NCBI GenBank assembly: GCA_019671005.1
Contig: CM033719.1
Span: forward strand, 23,982,750-24,046,749
From: Hibiscus mutabilis
Lineage: Eukaryota; Streptophyta; Magnoliopsida; Malvales; Malvaceae
Reading direction: 5' to 3'
Length of the DNA stretch: 64,000 nucleotides
Shown here: in pieces, positions 1-10,689 of the stretch
How the letters are laid out: every line of letters begins with the position of its first letter
How positions within the stretch are numbered: the first letter of the stretch is position 1
Made by a program: the position numbers and the translations under genes
Notes under the pieces: model-generated
The model's input: only the letters and a program-made list of their open reading frames with translations
Database searches by the model: none
Told to the model about the DNA's origin: nothing

Positions 1-1592
1 TTTCTAAGAAAGAATTTCAAAGTTAGGGTTTGGAATGACCCAGTTTGTCGGTATTTTGTGTGAATAAATCCTATCTCTTCAGCTTATGTGTTGTGCTCAC
101 GTGATACTAGTTGAAGAGGACCTTGTAGGTTGCAAGACATTCTTAGTTTGCGTAGTTGAAGTAAGGGTGAGAGTCTGTGGTTTAGAGCGGTGGACGTGCA
201 AGTGGCTATCAAGGTGCTCTTCAAGGGTTGAGTGGGATAACCTCTTGATCGTGAAGTACTACCCATGATAAGGGATGTGTTAAGTTCGGTATTAAGTGTT
301 CATCACCTTGTGGTCTGACATCTACTGAACCTCTTACGTGAGGACTCCTTGGTAGAGGAGAGGGCACGGGCGATGTTGCCAAGGGGTTCACCTTGGGACG
401 TGCTTATGTTGGTATAGCAAGATATAATGGTGTTAGCTATTATGGGTCAATTTATAACAATGGAATGCCAGTATTTGTTTGTCAGGGCTGAGGATCTTCT
501 TAATATTGAAGAGTTTTGAGATTCCCGTAAGATCGTTCAGGATGTTGGTCTCGTAAGTTTAAGGTTACTGAGAATTTATGTTAAAATTTGAGGTTTGATG
601 TGATGTTTGAACTCTAAGGGCAAGTCGAAGAGTGTTTTGGACTTACGAATGTGTCAAGATAATCTTAAGTTCGATGAATAGAGGGTTGCTCATTTAGGTT
701 TGAGATGGATTGTTTTCATGCATGGTGACAGTGTAAAGATGTTCCGAATGGCTTCGGAGAAATGTGGGTTTTGGTTAAAGTTGTATGGAATTGGATTCTT
801 GTGTTGTAATAAGTTGTGTTGGGAGAACCATTAGGAATCTTGAAGGACTTGCTAAAGTTTTAGCACAAATGCTAGTAAGAATTTGGTGTTTGGGAGTAAA
901 AGAGAGTGTTCGGACCTTTGAGGATAGTTTGGTGGTTTGATCCCTAATAGAGCTTGGTTGTGGTAACAACTTTATTTTGGAACCGAAGTGGCTTGGCTTG
1001 TAGAATGGCTTGATCGTGGATTCGCATCTGCTTATGTCGTAGTGGGTTCAGGTAAATAAGGTGTTAAGTTCTGTAATAGTTAACCAAGTTGTGAAAGAAG
1101 GTTGTATTTTCATGATTAGATTGACAATAGAGCTTAATTTATAAGGTTAACTTGTTCTGAACATGGGGGTTATGGTGTTGCTATATGAAGAAGTACCCTG
1201 TGTTATGCCTTGAAGAACCGTCACTTTATGGACGCAGATGAGGATTGAATTCAAGAGTTTGGAAATGCGAGTGTTGGAAGAGAGATTTGTTCTCTGATTT
1301 GTGACTCATCCGAAGTTAATTCAGCGTATAGATGTTCGACAGTGCTGTTGAGATTTTCTTTGATTGATCCGTTTCAAGTTCTATATACGTGTTGTTCTGG
1401 ACATTGGGAATGTTTTGTTAAGATTCTTGTAAAAGTTGAGAATTTATGTTAAGAGTTTTGGTTAAGAAGGTTCTGTAAAGAACTTAGGAGTCGCGCCATA
1501 CATGATCGAAAGGATGGTTGGATCTTCGGTAGTATCATCTTCTTCCCCTGATTAAATTTTGAGGACGAAATTTTCTTTAAAGAGTAGAGAGT
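1..1592 (+). mobile_element. Family A: 3' internal fragment of the left tandem unit
   Basis: This stretch is a diverged duplicate of about 6180-7727, so it is the 3' part of a family A internal region directly abutting the LTR at 1593. Both strands are full of stops and I recognise no gag, protease, reverse transcriptase or integrase motif. The last bases before 1593 are a decayed polypurine tract (compare 7711-7727). Because a complete LTR and another internal region follow, the window opens inside an internal-LTR-internal-LTR tandem. The 1.55 kb of sequence shared by the two units is of unknown origin; it may be a non-coding spacer of a non-autonomous element or pol decayed beyond recognition. 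Confidence 0.75.
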
Positions 1593-2318
1593 TGTAACGA
1601 TCCGAACTTTGGAATCTAAGAGTCGGGTTAACCCGAAGTGTGGGCATCGCGTTTGAGCCGAGATGTTGGGCTCTTGAGAGCTTTTTGGGCTTGCCTTAGT
1701 GGGCTTAGGTGGGAGTATGATGGTTTTTAAGAGGGTTAATATGGTAAAAACATATTGAAAGAACAAGAGGCTATTGGTACTTAATTTTCTGCATAAAAGT
1801 AGAAGAGGTGAAGTCACCATTATTCCCCTCTCTCACCCATTTTGATCTCCTACCTAAAGTTTGAATGTTCAAGGTGAAATATTTAAGGTTTTGAGTGTAA
1901 GTCACGTTTTGGTCAAGTGTAAAACTTTGTTCAGTATCTAGAGATCTCTAATTCAAGGTAAGCTTTGTTTAAACTGGTGGAAGAAGATGTTTAGAGGGGT
2001 TTGGAAGAGGAAGAACGGGAGTGGATGCTTATAGGCTTCTTTATCGGCTTAAATCCAAGGTTAATACACTTCTAACTTCTGTGTGTTCATGTGCATCATC
2101 ATTTTTGGTATGTGTGCTCGATATATGATGTTTTGGTAATTTAGAGCTCGGTGGGTCATCAATGGTAAATCCTATATTTGATGATTTTTATGGGTAAAAA
2201 TGGTTAGAAACTCACTTAATAACTCCCCTTAACTTGTAGGGTCAATTTGGGGCTTAACCATGTAGGTTAAGGGTCGGAATGATGAAATCCCAAACTGCAG
2301 GTTTCAAAATCTGGGTTA

Positions 2319-2735
2319 GCATACCGATACAGGGTGGGTGCGTATCGGTATGCCCTCGTGCTAAGGAAGGTGAGTCTTGAGGGGAGTACCAGTACGGCTT
2401 ACCACGTATCATTACTCCAAGCATAGTGAGAATTCTAATGCCGAATTAGCATGCCGATACGTACGATGCGTATCGGTACTTACTGTTATATTACCTGGGA
2501 AGGCTTTCGAGTATCGGTATGCAAGGTTGGCGTGTTGGTATAGGTTAGGATCGATACATGGTGATTTGAGTCCCGATAATGGGTATCGATACGGCATAGG
2601 GCGTATCAGTACAGCTTGAAGGTTTAATTCTTTTAAACCCAATGCAAGTATCGGTACTCGTATAGGAGTACCGATACGATCAGAGGAGTACCGATACCCA
2701 CATAGGTGTATCGGTATTCACTGGGTAATCTACCC
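2319..2735 (+). repeat. GTATCGGTAC/GTACCGATAC hairpin array in family A LTR1
   Basis: About a dozen copies of a 10-mer and its reverse complement are spaced 10-60 bp apart. The first pair is a perfect 12-bp inverted repeat (arms 2319-2330 and 2342-2353, 11-nt loop). A pair near 2687-2722 has the same form with one mismatch. Several members have decayed relative to the other LTR at 8454-8845. Function is unknown; the layout suggests stem-loops in LTR DNA or RNA. Confidence 0.8.
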
Positions 2736-3105
2736 AAGAATTTAAGTATATGTTCGGGAGTTCTATAAATCGTGGCTAAGGTCTTAATGGGTCTTTTATG
2801 ACATAAAATGAATGGTAAAATTGAGAAAGTGTGCTTCTAATGTTTGATGTAAATTAATTGGTGGGAATGAATTGTAATACTTCTTCATAAAGCATAACAA
2901 CTCGGTAATACGTGATTGGTTGTAATAGCAACAATAGGGACTCGTGATGGGTCGTATGATGATTGTGTGCAAGGTAGGGCACTTGTATGGATCCTTGGTG
3001 GATCATGTATGGTTACGTGCTAGGTAGTGCACTTGTTTGGTTTGAGTCTTTGTTTGGTGGGATCCGGATACCTAGTGAGTGAGTGTTGCAACACATGAAG
3101 GCCAC

Positions 3106-3324
3106 CCGATGTGAGATTCCAGGTGATGAAATGAAGGCCACCTGATATGAGATTTTGGGCAATAAAATTAAGGCCTTTCGATGTGAGATTCCAGGTGATG
3201 ATATTTTCTCGATGCGAGATTCTGAGCCCTACTTGATGCAAGATTTCGAGTGAAGATTCGATGTGAGATTCTGAGTAGACCGCTAGATATGAGATTCTGA
3301 CCAGCTCGGTGTGAGATTTTGAGC
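3106..3324 (+). repeat. GATGTGAGATTC short tandem repeat in LTR A1
   Basis: Eight degenerate units of 22-36 bp, each opening with GATGTGAGATTC or a close variant (for example at 3108, 3143, 3179, 3209, 3258 and 3285). This is a minisatellite inside the LTR, just upstream of the conserved stem-loop. The matching part of the right LTR is missing because that copy is truncated at 8970. Confidence 0.8.
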
Positions 3325-3532
3325 ACGTGTGGGTTTTCCAGTGTCGGGTGACAGTGGGCCTCACTCCTGGTTTGTTTATTTATACGTTGATGTTGTTAAG
3401 GTGCTGTTTGTGCATAGCATGCGTTTAGGCAGTTATGGTAGAACCATTTCTTTATCTTATCTTGATATCATGTCTCATAGCATACTATTAATTATGATTC
3501 ACCTGAAGCATGGTCGAGTGGTTGTGTATCCA

Positions 3533-3551
3533 CTGAGCTTTGTTAGCTCAG
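3533..3551 (+). promoter_or_regulatory. Conserved LTR stem-loop (family A version)
   Basis: Arms CTGAGCT (3533-3539) and AGCTCAG (3545-3551) enclose a 5-nt loop. A pyrimidine-rich stretch and AGGTT follow 27 nt later (AG at 3578-3579). The same geometry with different arm sequence is seen at 18060-18078, 32523-32541, 45136-45154 and 55474-55490. A role in the LTR transcript (3' end formation or packaging) is only a guess. Confidence 0.6.
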
Positions 3552-3906
3552 CGATCAGAATCGTTGTTTCCGTTCGTAGGTTAGAAAGTTTGGCACGTTC
3601 TTGGAGGAGCACCATTAGTGGAAGATTCCAGCGCCTTGTTTCTTCAGAGTGTAGTACTTAGGTCTTTGGGCTATGTATTCGTAGAAACCTATTGTATATT
3701 GTATATTGTAATTTGTATTTGAAATTTTAAAATGATTGAGTCAAATGTTTTATTTATATAATTTCAAAGGAGATTCACTTTATCTGTTTTAAATATTCAT
3801 TATGTATTTTGGGTTTGAAATCAAATGGGTTCTAATAAATGATTTATGGTAATGGGTCGAGCTTGGGGCCTAGATGTGACATCTGGGTCGAGGGTATTAC
3901 AATTAG

Positions 3907-3919
3907 TGGTATCAGAGCC
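3907..3919 (+). promoter_or_regulatory. Primer binding site, initiator tRNA-Met
   Basis: TGGTATCAGAGCC lies 5 bp inside the LTR end. It matches the 3' end complement of plant initiator tRNA-Met used by most Ty3 and Ty1 elements. It marks 3902 as the start of an internal region and fixes the plus-strand orientation of family A. Confidence 0.9.
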
Positions 3920-5639
3920 TAGGTTTACCCGATTCTAGGAAAACCCCAGGGTGGTTAGGTGTCATGGATAGGTGTCTAGCAAATACGAGCCATTGTTTCT
4001 AAGTTGTACTCCTTCAAGACTGGAATCTGGATGGTGTGCCCCATGTTTGAGTGTGTCACTGGTTACGACATTAAAATAGATTTGATCGAGGTTTTGAGGG
4101 CTGTAATGTTGGCTGATTTCTTTGAGAATGATTTTGAGATCGGAGTTATCTCAAACGTTAAGCTTGGGTTTGTAAAGGAATGGAGGAGTTGATGGTGTGC
4201 CCTCCTCTCATCGCTTGAGAAGTAATCATGGTTATGTGTCGTCATTTACCTTAAAGCCTTGAGTTCATGGTGAGAACCTCCAGTGGTGAGATTCTACGTG
4301 TTGGTAGACGACCCTTATGGAACGGATAAGAGGACTTGCTTTTGATTGACCACTGGTAGAGTGTCGATCAGGGGTTTCATCATTCGTAGTAAGTGAACCT
4401 TAATGGTGGGTACCATGTGATGGGGATGTAGCACGCCTGACAGATATGTGTTCCCATCTATTGCGGAGAGGAACATGATGGTTGTGAGGTCCCAAGTACA
4501 TTCTTAGTAAGTTGAATGCCCTGAGATCTCGAGCAAGGTATGCTTGTTGCAGTTGTTTATAGTAGTGACCGGAAGGACATCGTGGGTTTTGCACGAGGCG
4601 ATGCTTGAGTAAGGCTTGAGAATGCATGGTTGACCGATACAATGGAGTTGTCTTCTAAATGAATTGATATGATCTTGGCCACCAGTTGTTCTCCGGTCAT
4701 GAGCCAGTTTGAGATGACAAGTGTAGTGTTGGAAGCTTCGAGGTTTTGGGGGAACCAAACCCAGGGTAATGGGAAGGATAAACTACCATCTTCTAAATGC
4801 GGTTCAAATTAGTTCGTGTCTGGTGGCCTTAGAAATGACCAGGGAAGTCATGAAGAGAGCCGTGTTCTTTAATAGGCAGAGTATCATTGTTAAGAATCCA
4901 AGGATAGTGAACAGGTTAGGAATGGATGACCTGATCGATCGGACTAATGGTTAAGGAACACGCAGATGGATTTGAGGATGACATGGAATAGTCTTAAGGA
5001 AATCCTGACTTTATCGTCTTTTTCTTAAAGGCAATGCATATGAATGGTGAGAGACCGTAAAGTTAGGACCACAACATGTTTTCTCAACATGGGATATTCC
5101 TTGGGTGAGTAGGAAAAGGTATGGCAGTGAAACTCTTATGAAGAAGATAAGGGATCAGTTATTGCAGGCGGTTTAAGGTGTCAAACAGTGTTGGGTATGA
5201 GTAAGATTTTCTACGGTTGAGCTGTTATGCCCAAAGTTTGTTGCTATCGATGAGTAAAGGTGGTTGAGGTTAGATGTGGATTCAAAGTTTACATATTGAT
5301 GCACGGGACAACAATTTTACCTAGGATATTCTCTGAGTTAGTCGTTAGCACGAAACACTCGAATAACCTTAGAGCCAACATTGAGTCAGTTGAGGATTCT
5401 GTAGACCGTGTTTTGGGGAAATCAGAACATAAAAATATTTTTTTCCTAGAACCTGAAGAGGGGAGGGTTGTGCTTTGGGCAGATAAAAAAAGAGTTGTTT
5501 TAGATCAACTGAGGCTTGGTCAGAAATCTAAATTGAGGGTTTTGTAGAGGGCTTATTGATTTCTTCTATTACGGAGAGTTTTGATGGTTCGGCCCTAGCG
5601 TCTTTTCCACCGGTTCGTGAGCCTTGTGGTTGAAATCAC

Positions 5640-5720
5640 CTTGAGGTAAGTTTTTTTCTTGGGGAATTTGTTATGAGTTCCAGACATCGGGTCACATGGC
5701 AAGTGACTGTTCAATCGTGG
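5640..5720 (+). pseudogene. gag zinc-knuckle remnant (family A)
   Basis: Reading from 5669 gives CYEFQTSGHMASDC, which has the spacing of a retroviral-type CCHC knuckle (C-x2-C-x4-H-x4-C) except that the second cysteine position is phenylalanine. In Ty3 elements this motif sits near the C-terminus of Gag and binds genomic RNA. No continuous frame leads into it, so gag is a broken relic. What follows should be protease, but DTG/DSG-like residues are not visible. Confidence 0.65.
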
Positions 5721-7710
5721 ATGAGTATTTACCGGTTCAGTCTTTGAGGTTGACTACTCTTGGGATAGTCAAGGTTCTTCGAGAAGTGGTGTTGGGTCAT
5801 TGTCGAAGATGAGGGTGGAGGTCAGGTGAGATCTATAGTTAGAGACATCGCACGAGCTTTACTAGACAATATGTTGTTCATACCAGAAATGACAAGCTTG
5901 TTACTGAGAATGTGTTAAATGATTCTGTCCTATTGTGGTTTTCAATTTCTTGATGGCAGTTTGATTTCTTATTCTTACCTTGGTAGAGATTTTATTGAGC
6001 GGGTTCCCGTGATAAGTTTCCTCGAGGTTGATATTGGTTTGGTCAATTAATGGATTGGTAAGTGTTGGTAAGTAAAGGTTCCACCGTGGGTGGTGTGTAT
6101 GGTTTAAAGTAACATTCCCTATAGACTTGTTAGAAATACCCTTGGTACGGGTTGGTCACGTGAGTGCGAGGGGGACATCGGTTTCCAAGCAAGAATATCA
6201 AAGTTGGGGTTTGGAATGAACCAGTTTGTTGGTATTATGTGTGAATAAATCCTATCTCTTCAGCTTATGTGTTGTGCTCATTTGATGCTAGTTGAAGAGG
6301 ACCTTGTAGGCTGCAAGATGTTCTTAGTTCGCGGAGTTGACGTAAGGGTGAAAGTCTACGGTTTAGAGCGGTGGACGTGTAAGTGGTTATCGAGGTGCTC
6401 TTCGAGGGTTGAGCTGGATAACCTCTTGATCGTGAAGTAGTACCCATGATAAGGGATGTGTTGAGTTCGGTATTAAGTGTTCATCACCTTATGGACAGGC
6501 ATCTACTGAACCTCTTGTGTGAGGACTCTTTGGTAGAGGAGGGGGCACGGGTGATGTCGCCAATGGGTTCACCTTGGGACGTGCTTATGTTGGTATAGCG
6601 AAATATAATGGTGTTAGCTGTTGTGGGTCGATGTATAACAATGGAATGCCAGTATTTGTTTTTCAAGGCTGATAATCTTGTTAATAGTGAAGAGTTTTAA
6701 GATTCCCGTAAGATCGTTCAGGATGTTGATCTCATAAGTTGAAGGTTAATGAGAATTTGTGTTAAAATTTGAGGTTTGATGCGATGTTTGAACTCTAAGG
6801 GCAAGTTGAAGAGTGTTTTGGACTTACGAATGCGTCAAGATAATCTTAAGTTCGATGAATAGAGGGTTGCTCATTTGGGTTTGAGATGGATTGTTTTCAT
6901 GCATGGTGACAGTGTAAAGATGTTCCGGATGGCTTCAGAGAATTGTGAGTTTTGGTTAAAGTTGTATGAAATCAGATTCTTGTGTTGTAATAGGTTGTGT
7001 TGGGAGGACTTGCTAAACTTTTAGCACCAACGCTTGTCAGAATTTTGTGGTTGGGAGTAAAAGAGAGTGTTCGGACCTTTGAGGACATTTGGTGGTTTGA
7101 TCCCTAGTAGAGCTTGGTTGTGGTAACAACTTTCTTTTGGAACCGAAGTGGCTTGGCTTGATCATGGATTCGTATCTGCTTATGTCATAGTGGGTTCTGG
7201 TAAATGAGGTGTTAAGTTCTGTATTAGTTAACCATGTTGTGAAAGAAGGTTGCATTTTCATGATTATATTGACAATAGAGCTCAATTGATATATTTTACT
7301 TGTTCTGAACATGGGGGTTATGGTGTTGCTATATGAAGAAGTACATTGCGTTATGCCTTGAAAAAGTGTCGCTTTATGGACGCAGATGAGGGTTGAATTC
7401 AAGAGTTTGGAAATGCGAGTGTTGGAAGAGAGGTTTGTTCTCTTATTTGTGACTCACTCGAAGTGAATTCAGTGTATAGATATTCGACAATGCTGTTGAG
7501 ATTTTCTTTGATTAATCCGTTTCAAGTTCTATATGAGTGTTGTTATGGACGTTGGGAATGTTTTGTTAAGGAGCCTTGTAAAAGTTGAAAATTTATGTTA
7601 GGAGTTTTGGTTAAGAAGGTTTTGTAGAGAACTTAAGAGTCATGGGCATACATGATCGAAAGGAACAATATCATCTTCTTCCCTGTTTAAATTTCGAGGA
7701 TGAAATTTTC

Positions 7711-7727
7711 TTTAAGGAGGGGAAAGT
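7711..7727 (+). promoter_or_regulatory. Polypurine tract, family A
   Basis: AAGGAGGGGAAAG sits directly before the LTR start TGTAAC at 7728, as expected for the plus-strand primer. The equivalent before 1593 has decayed to AAAGAGTAGAGAG. Confidence 0.8.
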
Positions 7728-8970
7728 TGTAACAACCCGAACTTTGGAATCCGAGAGTCAGGTTAACCCGAAGTGTGGGCATCGCGTTTGAGCAGAGATG
7801 TTGGGCTCTTGAGAGATTTTTGGGCTTGCCTTAGTGGATTTAGGTGGGAGTATGATGGTTTTTAAGAGGGTTAATATCGTAAAAACATATTGAAAGAAAA
7901 AGAGGCTAGTGGTTACTTAATTTTCTACAGAAAACTGGAAGAGGTGAAGTAACCATTGTTCCCTTCTCTCACCCATTTTCATCTCCTACCCAAAGTTTGA
8001 ATGTTCAAGGTGAAATCTTTAAGGTTTTGAGTGTAAATCACGTTTTGGTCAAGAGTAAAAGTTTTTATGTATCTAGAGATCTATAAGTCAATATAAGCTT
8101 CATTTAAAATGGTGGAAGAAGATGCTTAGAGGGGTTTGGAAGAGGAAGAATGGGAGTGGAATCTTAAAGGCTTCTTCATCAGCTTAAATCCAAGGTTAGT
8201 ACACTTCTAACTTCTGTGTGTTCTTGTGCATCACCATTTTTGGTATGTGTGCTTGATATATGATGTTTTGGTAATTTAGAGCTTGGTGGGTCATCAATGG
8301 TAAATCCTATATTTGATTATGTTTAAGGGTAAAAATGGTTAGAAACTTACTTAATAACTCCCCATAACTTGTAGGATCAATTTGGGCCTTAACCATGTAG
8401 GTTAAGGGTCAAAATGATGAAATCCCAAACTCCAGGTTTCAAAATCAGGGTTCGCGTACCGATACGGTGTGGGTGCGTATCGGTACGCCTTCGTGCTAAG
8501 GAATGTGAGATGTGAGGGGAGTACCGGTACGGCTTACCACGTATCGGTACTCCAAACATAGTGAGAATTCTAGTGGCGAATTAGCGTACTGATACGTGCG
8601 ACTGTATCGGTACTCACTGTTATATTGTCTGAAAAGTCTTTTGAGTATCGGTACGCAAGTTTAGCGTATCGGTACAGGTTAGGATTGGTACAGGGAATCT
8701 GAGTACCGATAATGGGCATCGATACGGCCTGGGGCTTATCGGTATGACTTGAAGGTTCAATTATTTTGAACCTAACGCGAGTATCGTATAGGAGTACTAG
8801 TATGGTGAGGGGAGTACCGATACCCACATAGGTGTATCGGTACTCACTGGGCAATCTGCCTAAGAAATTGAGTATATGTTCGGGAGTTCTATAAATCGTG
8901 GCTAAGGTCTTAATGGGTCTCTTATGACATAAAATGAATGGTAAAATCGAGAAAGTGTGTTTCTAATCTT
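7728..8970 (+). mobile_element. Family A right LTR, truncated
   Basis: It begins TGTAACAACCC and follows the LTR at 1593 base for base, with scattered substitutions, up to about 8970 (equivalent to about 2843). There it breaks into filler and Ty1/copia sequence. The missing ~1.06 kb includes the conserved stem-loop and the LTR 3' end. Confidence 0.85.
8454..8845 (+). repeat. GTACCGATAC/GTATCGGTAC hairpin array in LTR A2
   Basis: This is the better preserved copy of the array at 2319-2735. The first hairpin has 13-bp perfect arms (8454-8466 and 8476-8488). The last has 12-bp perfect arms (8812-8823 and 8834-8845, 10-nt loop). Two others, near 8518-8551 and 8585-8611, pair with single G-T wobbles. 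At the third arm position of the first hairpin this LTR has G-C where LTR1 has A-T, so both arms changed together. Confidence 0.85.
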
Positions 8971-8974
8971 TTTT

Positions 8975-8992
8975 GTGAGGGGAGTACCGATA
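8975..8992 (+). repeat. Templated filler at A/copia junction
   Basis: Eighteen bases are identical to 8805-8822, 170 bp upstream. They lie between the broken family A LTR and the broken copia element. Short copied filler is typical of end-joining repair in plants. Confidence 0.75.
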
Positions 8993-8999
8993 ACCACAA

Positions 9000-9387
9000 C
9001 TTTTATCAACAGCCTTCGTCTGATTCACCGGTTGTTAACACTGCTACTGATCTTTCATCATCTGATCTGGCTCCTTGGATGTTTGATAGTGGTGTCTTGC
9101 ATCACACCACAATGACCACTGTGTCTCTTCAGGATATCTCCCCTTATGATGGTCCTAATACAGTTCATCTGGGTAATGGTAACACTCTACCTATATCTCA
9201 TATTGGCCGATGCATAATTCACACGGCTACCAAGCCCCTTTCTCTCACAAATGTCTTATGTGTTCCTCAGTTAAATACAAATTTGGTGTCAGTTTATAAA
9301 TTATGTCAAACTAATCATGTGTCTGTTGAATTCTTTGACTCTCATTTTCTTGTTAAGGATCGACCCACAAGAATTCCCCTTCTTTGA
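9000..9387 (+). pseudogene. copia protease region
   Basis: The reading frame contains WMFDSGVLHHTT, the aspartic protease active-site block (D-S-G) of copia polyproteins, followed by the usual conserved LGNGNTLPI and LCVPQLNTNLVSV blocks. The 5' end is cut off by the junction at 8992, so there is no start codon of its own; the 29 or so residues upstream of it in the open frame come from the family A LTR. The frame ends in TGA at 9385-9387 before the GAG-pre-integrase part. Protease would release the mature Gag and Pol proteins in the particle; this copy cannot. Confidence 0.85.
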
Positions 9388-10284
9388 GGCAATAAAATTA
9401 GTGGTGTCTACTATGCTCCGCGATCATTTTATCCTCAGATCAAATTAGTCAATTGCTTGTCCGTACATCAACTGCATCACAAGTTTGGTCATCCATCCAA
9501 TAAAATCTTAGCTTCTATATTACGCACTTGTAATATATCTTATGACCCAACTAGTTTGACAAAATTTCATTGTACTTCATGTCTTGTTCATAAAAGTCAT
9601 AAACTGCCATTTGGTCAAAACACTATGTTAAGCTCTCGTCCTCTTGAATTGCTTTACTTTGATGTTTGGAGCACTAAACATATGTCTTATGATGGATATT
9701 CATACTAGGTGGTGTTTGTTGATCATTTTACCAAGTATGTTTGTCTATACCCGATGAAGAAGAAATTTGATGTTGTGGCCATATTTCCTCAGTTTAAAAG
9801 GCTTGTTGAAAGCTTTTTCCATTAGATCATTGTGTCTCTATTCTCTGACAATGGAGGTGAGTTTGTTAAGCTCTTGCCCATCTTGAATTTGGGCAGTATT
9901 TCCCACTTTACTTCACCGCCTCATACTCTAGAACACAACGGGACTGCTGAACGGAGACATCGTCACATAGTGGAAACTGGACTTTCTCTACTTCACTTTG
10001 CATCCCTCCCAACAAAGTATTGACCTCATGCATGTCAGGCAGCTGCTTATCTTATTAATCGGATGCCAACACCGGTATTGGATAATGTATCGCCTTATCT
10101 TCTCCTTCATCAACAAGTACCGAACTATGACAAGCTTCAACCATTCGGATGCTTGTGCTTTCCTTGGCTGAGACCATACACGACACATAAAATTGAGCCA
10201 CAGTCCGCTGAATATGTTTTCCTTGGATACTCTATGATGCAGTCTGCTTATAAATGCCTAGAGCTGACCACTAATAGAATCTAA
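9388..10284 (+). pseudogene. copia GAG-pre-integrase and integrase
   Basis: The zinc-binding region is visible as LHHKFGHPSNK and FHCTSCLVHKSHK (HHCC type). The catalytic core shows SDNGGEF and HNGTAERRHRHIVE, so the second Asp and the Glu of the DDE triad are present; the first Asp is in YFDVWS. Stops at about 9706, 9824, 10021 and 10282 break the frame. The one at 10021 (TGA) sits where copia elements carry a Trp in the conserved (Y/W)-W-x-HA block. Integrase would insert cDNA into the chromosome; here it is dead. Confidence 0.88.
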
Positions 10285-10344
10285 GTCTCTCATCATGTTC
10301 GGTTTGTTCCCCATTTCTTCTCTTTTGCTACATGACATGTCCTC

Positions 10345-10535
10345 CCTATGCCACGATAATCGAATGCTTCATTGCCTACTATGCCACAACAATCTAATAC
10401 TTCATTGCCTCCTATGCCACAACAACCTGATGCTTTATTGTCTAATATGCCACGACAACCTGATGATTCTATTGCCACACTAGTTCCCTTGGGTAACCTG
10501 CCACGACAACTTGATGATTCCATTGTCACACCAAT
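10345..10535 (+). repeat. ATGCCACAACAA repeat in copia linker
   Basis: Between integrase and RT, a short unit close to ATGCCACAACAACCTGATG repeats about five times and gives a Pro-Gln/Leu-Pro rich linker with MPQQ and MPRQ motifs. Linkers here are normally variable in copia elements. Confidence 0.65.
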
Positions 10536-10689
10536 TCCCTTGGCTTATCTTCCACTGCATGATATCACCCCTAATTTTCCACAGTAAGTTGTCTTCCCTG
10601 ACATGCCACAACATGATCTTTCGCAATAGCGGATTCACCGACCAAATCTGAGGTACTTTGGTCCTTCATTTGTTAATGCTACTACATGT

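Larger units (their letters stand above)
1593..3901 (+). mobile_element. Family A complete LTR (Ty3-type, 2.3 kb)
   Basis: It starts TGTAACGATCC and ends GGTATTACA, so has TG...CA termini, and is followed 5 bp later by a primer site TGGTATCAGAGCC. The first ~1.24 kb is repeated at 7728-8970. It contains an array of GTATCGGTAC-like hairpins (2319-2735), a GATGTGAGATTC tandem repeat (3106-3324) and a stem-loop at 3533-3551 that recurs in other LTR families. The length and primer site fit the chromovirus (Tekay/Del-like) LTR class; the lineage is inferred, because no intact pol is attached. Confidence 0.85.
3902..7727 (+). mobile_element. Family A internal region, degenerate, no pol
   Basis: A 3.8-kb region runs from primer site to polypurine tract, far shorter than the 5-6 kb expected between the LTRs of an autonomous chromovirus. 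Its only recognisable coding mark is a gag-type zinc knuckle at 5669-5710. The last ~1.55 kb matches 1-1592. There is no readable RT, RNase H or integrase. It is a non-autonomous or heavily deleted derivative. The open frame at 5260-5547 upstream of the knuckle resembles nothing I can name and may be chance. Confidence 0.7.

Noticed and set aside
1449..1820. 123-codon minus-strand frame crossing the LTR A border
   Set aside because: It spans internal region and LTR on the antisense strand, is not open in the copy at 7590-7950, and has no recognised domain.
2319..2735. Hairpin arms considered as terminal inverted repeats of a MITE
   Set aside because: Arms are repeated many times internally, there is no target duplication, and they are shared at the same place by both LTRs, so they belong to the LTR.
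5260..5547. 95-codon frame in the family A internal region considered as gag
   Set aside because: It lies 120 bp upstream of the zinc knuckle but shows no capsid blocks and is interrupted before the knuckle; not strong enough to name.
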